Source of the DNA: Pelotomaculum sp.
Lineage (GTDB): Bacteria; Bacillota; Desulfotomaculia; Desulfotomaculales; Pelotomaculaceae
Length of the DNA: 23,457 nt
Reading direction: 5' to 3'
Assembly (NCBI GenBank): GCA_003489345.1
Contig: DNIT01000007.1
Span: 1,050-24,506 of the forward strand
Shown here: positions 1 to 6,897 of the stretch, piece by piece
Layout: each line of letters begins with the position of its first letter
How positions within the stretch are numbered: the stretch's first letter is position 1
The notes under the pieces: generated by a model
What the model was told of the DNA's origin: nothing
Database searches by the model: none
The model's input: only the letters and a program-made list of their open reading frames with translations
Program-made: the position numbers and the translations under genes

Positions 1-1442
1 CAGGGGGTGCATTTGCCGCAGGACTCGTTCTGGGTAAAGTTCAAGAAGAACTTGGCCACGTCAACCATACAGGTGGTTTCGTCCATGACCACCAGGCCGC
101 CGGAACCCATCATGGAACCTGCTTCCGTCAGCGATTCATAGTCAATCTTGAGGTCCAGTTTTGATGTGGGCAGGCAACCGCCGGAAGGCCCGCCGCTCTG
201 CACGGCCTTGAACGTCCCGCCGTCCTGGATGCCGCCGGCAATGTTAAAGATGACTTCCCTTAAGGTAATGCCCATGGGAACTTCGCACAAACCGGTGTTG
301 TTGACTTTGCCGGTCAGGCAAAAGACTTTGCTCCCCTTGCTCTTCTCGGTACCCATGGCCGCGTACCAGTCGGCGCCGTTCCTTAAAATGAAGGGTACGT
401 TGGCGTAAGATTCCACGTTGTTCAGACAGGTCGGCTTCTCCCACAACCCCGAATTGGCGGGGAAAGGCGGGCGCACACGCGGCATCCCGCGCTTGCCCTC
501 GATGGAATTCAAAAGGGCGGTTTCTTCGCCGCAGACGAAGGCGCCGGCGCCGGCCTTGATTCTAATATGGAAGTTAAAGCCGGAATCCAGGATGTTTTCA
601 CCCAGTATGCCCAGCTCTTCAGCCTGCGCGATGGCCAGGTTGAGCCGGCGGATGGCCAGCGGATATTCGGCCCGGCAGTAGATACACCCCTCATCGGCGC
701 CGATGGCGTAACCGGCGATCATCATCCCTTCCAGGATGGCGTGCGGATCTCCCTCCAGCACGCTGCGGTCCATAAAGGCACCCGGGTCGCCCTCGTCGGC
801 GTTGCAAACCGCGTATTTTTTGTCCCCTTGCGCGTTATACACAAACTGCCATTTCATGCCGGTGGAGAACCCGCCGCCGCCGCGGCCTCTTAAACCGGAT
901 TTCTTAACTTCGTCTATGACCTCCTGACGTCCCATGCCGAGAGCTTTTTCGAGGCCCTCGTAACCGCCGGTGGCAAGGTATTCACCGATGCTTTCAGGGT
1001 TTGTCCGGCCCAGGCGGGAGGTAACCGAGCGGACCTGCTTTTCGTAATAAGAAGCTTTTTCCATAATGTCAATGCCTTCGTACGGAGCGGCCTCGCCGGG
1101 AATCTGGATGGCCGCCCACTCATACACCGGCGTCTTGTTTTCGATGTGGCTCTCAAGCAACTGCGCTACTTTATCCGGGAAAATATCCCCGTATACAACG
1201 CTGGACGTGCCGGGCAAAGAAATTTCCACCATGGGCTCACGGTAGCACATACCGATACAACTGGTAAAACCAATGTCTAAGTCCAGGCCGCGTGCTTCAA
1301 CTTCTTCTTTGATGGCCGCCATGACCTTATCGCCGCCGGCAGCGATACCGCAAGTCCCCATCCCTACAACAATGCGGGGACGGCTGAGCTTCTCTTTGTA
1401 CTCTTCCTGAAACTTCGCGCGCAAATCGTTTAAATTATTCAT
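1..1442 (-). CDS. nuoF: NADH-quinone oxidoreductase subunit F-like / HndC-HydB flavoprotein (3' part cut by window edge)
   Basis: This is the FMN- and NAD(P)-binding 51-kDa subunit of a soluble NuoEF module, as found in NAD(P)-linked (often electron-bifurcating) hydrogenases and formate dehydrogenases. About 480 residues are visible. An N-terminal thioredoxin-like ferredoxin domain covers residues 22-110, but only three cysteines are seen there (C31, C62, C66). The flavin/nucleotide domain has the glycine-rich GRGGGGFSTGMKW at 186-198 and NADEGDPGAF at 214-223. The last visible residues, SCGKCTP, begin the 4Fe-4S ligand motif, so the remaining C-terminal domain (usually with extra ferredoxin clusters) lies beyond base 1. 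The ATG at 1442 sits 15 bp after the nuoE stop, behind a GGGGGTGAAGAA ribosome binding site. Whether the partner is a hydrogenase or a formate dehydrogenase cannot be decided here; the nearby formate channel leans towards formate. Confidence 0.93.
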   Translation of the reverse strand, partial: MNNLNDLRAKFQEEYKEKLSRPRIVVGMGTCGIAAGGDKVMAAIKEEVEARGLDLDIGFTSCIGMCYREPMVEISLPGTSSVVYGDIFPDKVAQLLESHIENKTPVYEWAAIQIPGEAAPYEGIDIMEKASYYEKQVRSVTSRLGRTNPESIGEYLATGGYEGLEKALGMGRQEVIDEVKKSGLRGRGGGGFSTGMKWQFVYNAQGDKKYAVCNADEGDPGAFMDRSVLEGDPHAILEGMMIAGYAIGADEGCIYCRAEYPLAIRRLNLAIAQAEELGILGENILDSGFNFHIRIKAGAGAFVCGEETALLNSIEGKRGMPRVRPPFPANSGLWEKPTCLNNVESYANVPFILRNGADWYAAMGTEKSKGSKVFCLTGKVNNTGLCEVPMGITLREVIFNIAGGIQDGGTFKAVQSGGPSGGCLPTSKLDLKIDYESLTEAGSMMGSGGLVVMDETTCMVDVAKFFLNFTQNESCGKCTP

Positions 1443-1457
1443 TCTTTCTTCACCCCC

Positions 1458-1946
1458 TTATTCATAGGTGTCCAGGATGGCCCCAACAGCCTTGGGATCC
1501 AGACGGCCGTGCGTATTGTCGTTGACCATCATACAAGGCGACAGGCCGCAGGCACCGATACAGGCCACGGTCTCCAGGGTAAAACGAAGGTCTTCTGTTG
1601 TATCCCCGTGCGAAATTCCAAGGTGGTCCTCGACGGCCTGCAGTATTTTCGAGCCGCCCCGCACATGACAGGCAGTGCCGAGACAAATGCGGATGATATT
1701 GCGGCCGCGCGGTTTGAGGTGGAACTGGGCATAAAAAGTAACCACCCCGTATACTTTGCTAAACGGCATATCCATTTCCTTGGCGATTGTCTGCAGCACG
1801 TCCTTCGAAAGATAGCCGTATATATTTTGGGCTTCCTGCAGTACCGGGATGAGCCCCCCTTTGTAATCACGGTACTTGTCCAACAATTTCAGAAACGCTT
1901 CATCGTGGCTTAATACCACCTTTTCACCACAGGCGCAAGCTGACAA
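1458..1946 (-). CDS. nuoE: NADH-quinone oxidoreductase subunit E-like (24-kDa thioredoxin-like [2Fe-2S] protein)
   Basis: This is the [2Fe-2S] electron-transfer subunit that partners NuoF. With the chosen start the protein has 162 residues, normal for the family. An N-terminal helical part is followed by a thioredoxin-like domain with the four cluster ligands C88 and C93 (CLGTAC) and C129 and C133 (CIGAC). The start is read as TTG at 1946, because AAAGGAGG lies 8 bases upstream on the minus strand. The longer reading from 2006 would put this ribosome binding site inside the gene and overlap the preceding OB-fold gene. TTG at 1946 leaves a clean 26-bp gap. It is co-transcribed with nuoF, which starts 15 bp after its stop. 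Confidence 0.94.
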   Translation of the reverse strand: MSACACGEKVVLSHDEAFLKLLDKYRDYKGGLIPVLQEAQNIYGYLSKDVLQTIAKEMDMPFSKVYGVVTFYAQFHLKPRGRNIIRICLGTACHVRGGSKILQAVEDHLGISHGDTTEDLRFTLETVACIGACGLSPCMMVNDNTHGRLDPKAVGAILDTYE

Positions 1947-1972
1947 TAGCTGTTCCTCCTTTCGGTTCGCTT

Positions 1973-2437
1973 TTAACTGGTTAATTTCTGAATCTTGACA
2001 CCCCATACGATTTTTTCTTTTTTTGTCCCAAAGGAACGCAGGTTCCCTGCCGCTTCCACCCGGTCCCCTATCTTGATATTCTCACGCGGAGCCGCAAACA
2101 TAAAGACTTTGATTTTTCCACTTTTATCATTGAGTAGAAAATTTGGACGGTTTAACCATTTTAACGCAGTCGCTTCCACAGTGCCTTGCAGGCGTACCGG
2201 AGTCCCGGCGTCTAACTTGGCTAAATCCCCGATCGCATATAGTCTAAAATCCCGCATATCCACCCGGTCTGACTGACGCATGTTCATTTGATTAAGAATT
2301 AATGGAATAGCCGCCAACAAACCGAGCATCGGCAGCGCTGTGCGGAGGAAGGCTGGATCAGGGTTAACCGCATACGAAAATATTACCAGAACCGTAGCCA
2401 AACCCAAGCTGATACAGGCCGGTACGGACATCCGCAT
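1973..2437 (-). CDS. Membrane-anchored OB-fold-like protein, function unknown
   Basis: A 154-residue protein. Residues 1-50 form two hydrophobic segments, consistent with an N-terminal membrane anchor. The rest (about 65-154) reads as a small beta-barrel: 'GTPVRLQGTVEA', then 'FLLNDKSGKIKVFMF', then 'IKIGDRVEAAGNLR'. This is the usual pattern of an OB-fold (tRNA-anti / nucleic-acid-binding-like) domain. Start ATG 2437 is preceded by GGAAAGGAGT at 7 bases; a second ATG at 2431 is also possible. It lies between the formate/nitrite channel and nuoE on the same strand and may be co-transcribed with nuoEF. No catalytic residues can be named. OB-folds in membrane-anchored proteins often bind non-nucleic ligands, so no function is assigned. 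Being a real gene is well supported; the fold call is moderate. Confidence 0.75.
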   Translation of the reverse strand: MRMSVPACISLGLATVLVIFSYAVNPDPAFLRTALPMLGLLAAIPLILNQMNMRQSDRVDMRDFRLYAIGDLAKLDAGTPVRLQGTVEATALKWLNRPNFLLNDKSGKIKVFMFAAPRENIKIGDRVEAAGNLRSFGTKKEKIVWGVKIQKLTS

Positions 2438-2584
2438 TGAGAATACTCCTTTCCGAGTAAGAAATGTCTGTTATTTTACCACACCAAAGATGATAACCTG
2501 GAAAGCCGTTTCAAAATGCAGGGATGTTGCCGCCATGCAGTTTTAAAACCGCCCTTCTGTCAAACATTGAAGCCGTCTTACTCC

Positions 2585-2617
2585 GGTTGCAGGCGCCGGA
2601 TATAAGCGCCTGCAACC
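2585..2617 (-). terminator. Strong hairpin after the formate/nitrite channel gene, without a T-tract
   Basis: A perfect 12-bp GC-rich stem (GGTTGCAGGCGC paired with GCGCCTGCAACC, 9-base loop) starts 8 bp after the stop codon of the channel gene. On neither side is there a run of T, so it may act as an mRNA 3'-end stabiliser or partial terminator that reduces readthrough into the OB-fold/nuoEF genes rather than as a full intrinsic terminator. Confidence 0.6.
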
Positions 2618-2624
2618 ATAATAC

Positions 2625-3542
2625 CTATTTCATTAAATCCTCCGGGAATTCACCACGGAAGCAGAAATAATAAACGAAACCGACGAAGACCATGCCACCC
2701 ACAATGTTTCCCAGGGTAGCGGGAATGATGTTCCAAAGCCACACGTCCCCCCAGGTCAATCCGCCAAATTTGTGCAGGAGGGGACTCCAGTAGGTAATCG
2801 TTCCGTCAGCCGCTTTTGTTGATTTGTCAACGAGGCCGGGGAACAACTGGGTGATCCAGAGACCGGCAGGCAGGAAATACATGTTGGCCACACAGTGCTC
2901 AAAGCCGGTGGCAACGAAGGCCATGATCGGGAACCAGATGCCGAAGAATTTGCCGATGAACTCCTTGGCGGTAATACCCAGCATGATGGCTACGTTAACC
3001 AGGAAGTTACAACCAATAGCCGCCAGGAAACATGACCACAGGCCGATACTGCCGACCGACTTGTAGGCCAGCGTCTTACTCACTGCGATGGTCACCGCGT
3101 TAAGCCCGAAAGCATTCGGCTCGGCAGCGCCCAGTGCGCCCTGGGTAAAGGGACCCCATACCATAATATAGGCGTACGCCAGTGAACCGATTAAGTTGCC
3201 GATATAAACCCACAACCAGTTATTTAAAACCTTACCCCAGCCGATCTTACCCTGTAATACAGACAAAGGCCCTAACATCGCGTCGCCGGTAAAAAGCTCC
3301 ATACCGGTGAGCACGATGGCAATCAGGCCGACCGGGAAGACTGCGCCCCCGATGAATTTTGCGAACCCTGCGCCTAGTAAAGGGGCGACTCCGGTTCCGG
3401 CAACCGTACACAGGGCGGCCCCGACCGCGATATAAGCGCCGGCCATGATACCGCGCAACAAAAGCTGTCCAACCGGTAATGATGACTTGTATCTGCCGAC
3501 GTTACCCGCCAGGCAGACTGTAACTGCGGGAGGATTAGCCAT
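2625..3542 (-). CDS. Formate/nitrite transporter (FNT) family channel
   Basis: A 305-residue polytopic membrane protein of the FocA/NirC/FdhC family. These are pentameric channels that pass small monovalent anions such as formate, nitrite or hydrosulfide across the cytoplasmic membrane. About six hydrophobic segments are visible. The family motif FEHCVANMYFLP lies at 214-225 and includes the central histidine H216, equivalent to the pore histidine of FocA. The ATG at 3542 follows an AAGGGGGT ribosome binding site at 7 bases. The gene lies upstream of the OB-fold gene and nuoEF on the same strand, so formate is the likeliest substrate (import for, or export from, an NAD-linked formate dehydrogenase). 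Substrate choice within FNT cannot be read from the sequence alone; nitrite or HS- remain possible. Confidence 0.93.
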   Translation of the reverse strand: MANPPAVTVCLAGNVGRYKSSLPVGQLLLRGIMAGAYIAVGAALCTVAGTGVAPLLGAGFAKFIGGAVFPVGLIAIVLTGMELFTGDAMLGPLSVLQGKIGWGKVLNNWLWVYIGNLIGSLAYAYIMVWGPFTQGALGAAEPNAFGLNAVTIAVSKTLAYKSVGSIGLWSCFLAAIGCNFLVNVAIMLGITAKEFIGKFFGIWFPIMAFVATGFEHCVANMYFLPAGLWITQLFPGLVDKSTKAADGTITYWSPLLHKFGGLTWGDVWLWNIIPATLGNIVGGMVFVGFVYYFCFRGEFPEDLMK

Positions 3543-3892
3543 AGATGAACCCCCTTATAATAATATTAGATTTAAAAAAACGAACTACTCTCCACCATTG
3601 ACAGGCCCAACACAGCCTGCGCCGGTACTCTACCAACTCCCATTGAAACAACATTAAACTATTAGAGATAAGGACACGCAAACATACCGGACTTCACTTC
3701 ACCTCCTCCCGGTAATCCATATAAAAGCCTCAACCACCACCTTTCTTAGCCATCAACTAAAACAGCGCTCTTTTAACTGAAAGACCCATAGTTGGATTTA
3801 TACACCATGAATGCCTTGAATTGTAAGCCGAAAAACGCAAAAAAACTTCTTCAGGACTTTATAAAAGGGTGGAGACTATACGCAAAGGCATA
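3543..3892. other. Gene-poor upstream region of the formate/nitrite channel
   Basis: No long reading frame is present on either strand. This is probably the promoter and 5' leader of the channel gene (minus strand). It holds a full-consensus Shine-Dalgarno sequence with an 11-codon frame behind it (listed separately). I searched for a molybdenum-cofactor or tetrahydrofolate riboswitch by eye and did not find a convincing match. No promoter pair is clear enough to call. Confidence 0.5.
3662..3697 (-). other. Possible 11-codon leader peptide upstream of the FNT gene
   Basis: On the minus strand a sequence fully complementary to the 16S anti-SD (AGGAGGTGA, within 3701-3712) is followed after 4 bases by a GTG start. 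The 11-codon frame MKSGMFACPYL then ends in TAA. It ends about 120 bp before the channel start. A perfect ribosome binding site with nothing longer behind it suggests a leader peptide or a gene remnant. The spacing is short, so this is speculative. Confidence 0.25.
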
Positions 3893-3937
3893 AATAGAAA
3901 AGCCGGCAATTAATTGCACACGCAAAAAATTGCCAGC
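3893..3937 (-). terminator. Rho-independent terminator after the 5-formyl-THF cyclo-ligase gene
   Basis: Read on the minus strand, GCTGGCAATT (3937-3928) pairs with AATTGCCGGC (3911-3902), 10 bp with one G-U. The stem is followed directly by TTTTCTATTT. It lies about 225 bp after the cyclo-ligase stop and separates that transcript from the formate channel gene. The inner GCAATTAATTGC is itself a perfect palindrome. Confidence 0.6.
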
Positions 3938-4161
3938 CTATCGTTGTTCGATTCAGCTGCTCTATTTTTTTAATATTTAAATAATTTTAAACTATGGTAG
4001 CATATTAATGTGCAAATGTCAAATCCACATGGGAATGGTGTCAGGTCAACCATACAACTCTACGGCTTTGACGATAAACCTTCTGCCCCAATTGCTTTTT
4101 TTGTTCATTATGGTTAAGATTATTCATTAATTAGGACATATTATTCTGTATTGGTTCGACC

Positions 4162-4740
4162 CTAAGAACGCTTCATTTCAATCACCCGATCTTCTGTCAG
4201 CACATAGTTTACGGGCATATCATGCGGACAGCGTTCCAGCCGGGTTAGCACCTGAAGCTCAAAAGAAAGACCAATGGATACGGCTTCAGGTTTGGTCAAA
4301 AGCAAAAAACGGTCATAAAATCCGCCGCCATAACCCAACCGGTTTCCTTCCAGGTCGAACGCCACGCCGGGGACTATCACCAGATCAATTAATGCCGGTC
4401 TGCAAAGTCGCAGGGAGCTCGCCTTAGGTTCCATGATCTGTAGCGGCCCGGGCGCAAGGTCTTCCGGATATTTCACCAAAAGGGACGGTATGATCCGCCG
4501 GTTGGATACGTCAGTTGCCGGGACAACAACTCTTTTACCGTCCGCCATAGCCTGACGGACCAACCCGTCGGTTTCGACCTCGTTACGAAAATGCAGATAG
4601 GTCATGATGACCGACGCATTCTGGTATTCTTCCATCTCCACCAGCCGTTTGATAATCTTTTTGCTTTTTTTCGCAACCTCGCCGGGGGGCAAAGCACGCC
4701 TGCGTTTCAGCAAATCTCCTCTAATTATGCTTTTTAGCAC
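4162..4740 (-). CDS. 5-formyltetrahydrofolate cyclo-ligase
   Basis: This enzyme converts 5-formyl-THF with ATP to 5,10-methenyl-THF, returning stored folate to the one-carbon pool in the cytoplasm. The protein has about 192 residues, the usual size. An N-terminal basic 'KRRRALPP' region is followed by the 'YLHFRNEVET' segment. The diagnostic C-terminal signature is VPGVAFDLEGNRLGYGGGFYDR, split across about residues 125-146, and contributes the phosphate- and folate-binding loops. Two in-frame GTG codons compete as start. The one at 4746 is only 2 bases from GAGGAG, whereas the one at 4740 is 8 bases away and is preferred. It is followed by a terminator near 3893-3937. In an acetogen-like or formate-using anaerobe this fits with one-carbon metabolism. 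Confidence 0.93.
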   Translation of the reverse strand: MLKSIIRGDLLKRRRALPPGEVAKKSKKIIKRLVEMEEYQNASVIMTYLHFRNEVETDGLVRQAMADGKRVVVPATDVSNRRIIPSLLVKYPEDLAPGPLQIMEPKASSLRLCRPALIDLVIVPGVAFDLEGNRLGYGGGFYDRFLLLTKPEAVSIGLSFELQVLTRLERCPHDMPVNYVLTEDRVIEMKRS

Positions 4741-4815
4741 CCGCACTGCTCCTCGACATCATTATCCTATATACCATAACCTCTTTTTGAGCCGGCAGCG
4801 GTAATTGGGAAAGGG

Positions 4816-5247
4816 CTACAGTTGATAAACGTCGTCTTCGCTAAGGATACGGGTACCGCTTTGCTGGAGTACTTTAATGGCCTCGTCCACCTGTTCCACC
4901 CGGAAAACCACCAGGGCTGCGCTGGAGGCCTTTTGTACAAAGGCATACAGGTACTCGATATTGATTCCCGCCTTCTCCAGAGCCTCAAGCGCTACGGCCA
5001 AGCCGCCGGGCGTATCAGCTACTTCTACGGCGATAACATCGGTGGCGCTGACGGTAAATCCCGACTCCTTAAGCACTCCGTAAGCCTTTTCCGGCTCGTT
5101 CACGATTAACCTGAGGATGCCGAAATCGGTAGTATCAGCAATTGACAAAGCCCTAATATTGATGCCATTTTCCCCCAACACCCTGGTTACTTGGGCCAGG
5201 CGACCGAATTTGTTTTCCAGAAAGATGGATATTTGCCTGACTTTCAT
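4816..5247 (-). CDS. Tandem ACT-domain protein, probable amino-acid (or similar small-ligand) sensor
   Basis: A 143-residue protein made of two ACT repeats (about 1-68 and 70-143). Each has the beta-alpha-beta pattern with 'NKFGRLAQVTRVLGENGINI' and 'DTPGGLAVALEALEKAGINI' as the loop-helix-strand that normally binds amino acids at a dimer interface. There is no enzymatic domain, so it is a stand-alone regulatory or ligand-binding protein. Members of this group (COG4747-like) are commonly found beside phenylacetate-CoA ligase genes. Here the only such ligase is about 13 kb away, so the link is weak. Start ATG 5247 follows a GGGGGTAGAGGG purine tract. It stands alone, 75 bp upstream of the cyclo-ligase gene and 88 bp downstream of the radical SAM gene. 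Confidence 0.88.
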   Translation of the reverse strand: MKVRQISIFLENKFGRLAQVTRVLGENGINIRALSIADTTDFGILRLIVNEPEKAYGVLKESGFTVSATDVIAVEVADTPGGLAVALEALEKAGINIEYLYAFVQKASSAALVVFRVEQVDEAIKVLQQSGTRILSEDDVYQL

Positions 5248-5335
5248 ACCCTCTACCCCCTTTAAATAGTATTTTAGTATTCAACAGCCGGTTTGCAGTT
5301 CCCTGCCGGGTAGTGTCACCGACACAAAAAAACCC

Positions 5336-6694
5336 TCATATTACCTCCATTGGAATCCCGAACTCATCTTCAAGCCTGGCGTAAGGTGTTGCGGTCAGGT
5401 CACTGCCGGTCCGGTCAAAGGCCAAACCAGGGAGCAGGACTAAATCAGGCTTGACGGTAGTACTTGTGGACAGGTATTTTCTTAAACAATCACCCATATC
5501 GCCAACCGTAAGCAACCCTGCCGCCCGGATCGAGCCTCCAAAGAAATGGTTTTCCACCTCGAGCGTTTCGACATCGGCCCCTTCTCCCCAGAATCGCTCC
5601 AGACCCTGCCGCAATACCGGAGCGGCCAGTTGTGAGGTTAGCAGCAGAACGGCCCGGGCCCTGTGCCGCCGGGCCGCCCCGGCCATATCATCGATCAACC
5701 CCGGGTCGAGGTCATAGTGCATGACCAGCCCTGACCTTTCACCGCGGCCTTTGCGGATGCAAAAAGCAATGGGCGGCTCATCTCCCCTCTTTACAGCCAC
5801 TTCAGGGTTCGCAGCCTTGCGGATCCTCTCAAAGGCCTGGACCCTGGAGTTGACACGGGAACCGTTAACCTCCGTGATCACATCCCCCGGCTTTAAGCCG
5901 GCCCTGGCAGCAGGGGAACCGGCAATCACCCCTGCCACTTCCGCCTCCAGGCTGCCAATAATAGGCGGTTCGGTGATAATGGGTATATTGATTATCCTAC
6001 GCAGGCGGGAGATAAAACTTTCCAGTTCAATCCTGAGCGTCCGGCCAAATTGCAGTTCCGGCGGGGCGAGTCTGGAAAATCCCGGCTCGAAGACCCGAAG
6101 TGTCTCTGCTCCATGCCGGGAAAGATATCTGATGGTGTTTTCCAACTCATCCCAACCAGTTAAATGAGGCATCGCAACAACACTGCCGTGAAATGGAATC
6201 CCGTATTCCTGAAGCAATTTCACACTGTTGACCGCGGCTCCGGCCTGATTGTCCCCTAATAAGAAATTCCTGTTGCGCTCTCCCATACAATTCAGAGAAA
6301 GGTTGATCGTAATATTCTCCAGGCGCCCCAATAGATGCGCCATCTCCTCATCCAGGAGAATGCCGTTGGTGGTAAGGCGGATGGGCGTGCGGGGAAAAGC
6401 CGAGCGAAGCAAACGAAGGATTGCGGCTATCTCCGGGTGTGTAAAAGGTTCACCTTCAACAATCCGGGTAACCGACTCCCCGATAACAATCGGCCGCGCC
6501 GGGTCAATAAAAGGCAGCGCATTTTTAATGGAGGCAAGGGTTCTGGGCGGAATACGGTACACCCTGACCTCAGGCGGGTTAAAGCGGTGGGAGCAAAAAA
6601 TACAGCGCGTGTTGCACATTGAGGTAAGAGGTAAAATATTTCCATCCACAACGCAGTCCCTGATGGAGTTTTCTGCCGAATTTATTTCACCCAC
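5336..6694 (-). CDS. Radical SAM protein with internal PDZ domain and DUF512-like C-terminus
   Basis: With the chosen start the protein has 452 residues. The radical SAM CxxxCxxC motif is C27, C31, C34 (CNTRCIFC), followed by a TIM-barrel-like region to about 235 with 'IRLTTNGILL' at 105-114. A PDZ domain at about 245-310 carries SPAARAGLKPGDVITEVNG (260-278). The C-terminal domain (about 325-452) has NHFFGGSIRAAGLLTVGDM at 382-400, as in DUF512 proteins. In the well-known DUF512 oxidoreductases the order is PDZ, radical SAM, DUF512; here PDZ is in the middle. The start is read as GTG 6694, since AAGGGG lies 7 bases upstream; the longer frame from 6739 would run through DnaA boxes. The reaction is unknown. 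Expected chemistry: [4Fe-4S] cluster and S-adenosylmethionine, cytoplasmic. Confidence 0.8.
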   Translation of the reverse strand: MGEINSAENSIRDCVVDGNILPLTSMCNTRCIFCSHRFNPPEVRVYRIPPRTLASIKNALPFIDPARPIVIGESVTRIVEGEPFTHPEIAAILRLLRSAFPRTPIRLTTNGILLDEEMAHLLGRLENITINLSLNCMGERNRNFLLGDNQAGAAVNSVKLLQEYGIPFHGSVVAMPHLTGWDELENTIRYLSRHGAETLRVFEPGFSRLAPPELQFGRTLRIELESFISRLRRIINIPIITEPPIIGSLEAEVAGVIAGSPAARAGLKPGDVITEVNGSRVNSRVQAFERIRKAANPEVAVKRGDEPPIAFCIRKGRGERSGLVMHYDLDPGLIDDMAGAARRHRARAVLLLTSQLAAPVLRQGLERFWGEGADVETLEVENHFFGGSIRAAGLLTVGDMGDCLRKYLSTSTTVKPDLVLLPGLAFDRTGSDLTATPYARLEDEFGIPMEVI

Positions 6695-6729
6695 AAGAAG
6701 ACCCCTTGTAATATAAGTTATTAACAGAC

Positions 6730-6763
6730 TTATGCACATTATCCACAGAATTAGTCATCCACA
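6730..6763 (+). promoter_or_regulatory. Cluster of three DnaA boxes
   Basis: TTATGCACA (6730-6738) and TTATCCACA (6739-6747) directly abut, and TCATCCACA (6755-6763) follows 7 bases later, all in the same direction. The first two match the DnaA-box consensus TTATNCACA exactly and the third has one mismatch. They lie just upstream of the radical SAM gene start and in an AT-rich gap downstream of tsaD. No dnaA or dnaN gene is in view, so this is more likely a DnaA-binding regulatory or titration site than an origin. Confidence 0.7.
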
Positions 6764-6774
6764 GAACCCCTGTT

Positions 6775-6794
6775 TTTAGGACATATGTCCCAAA
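6775..6794. promoter_or_regulatory. Palindromic operator-like site
   Basis: GGACATATGTCC (6779-6790) is a perfect 12-base palindrome. One base outside it on each side the arms continue as TTT and AAA, so 18 of 20 positions are symmetric. This is the shape of a site for a dimeric regulator, for example of the CRP/FNR family. It lies between tsaD and the radical SAM gene, beside the DnaA boxes. The regulator is unknown. Confidence 0.45.
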
Positions 6795-6897
6795 TTTTCT
6801 GCGTTTTTCGATCTGATTCTCTCAGGAAAATATTCTACCGGTCCTAATAAACATCTTTATAATGTTGAAAATCATCGTATTTTAGTAAATTCTTTTT

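Noticed and set aside
3550..3620. Tetrahydrofolate riboswitch before the formate channel
   Set aside because: GGAGAGTAG matches the 5' end of that motif, but there are only about 40 bases to the ribosome binding site, too few for the pseudoknotted aptamer.
6730..6763. Chromosomal origin of replication
   Set aside because: Three boxes only, no dnaA, dnaN or unwinding element with neighbours typical of oriC; kept as a DnaA-binding site.
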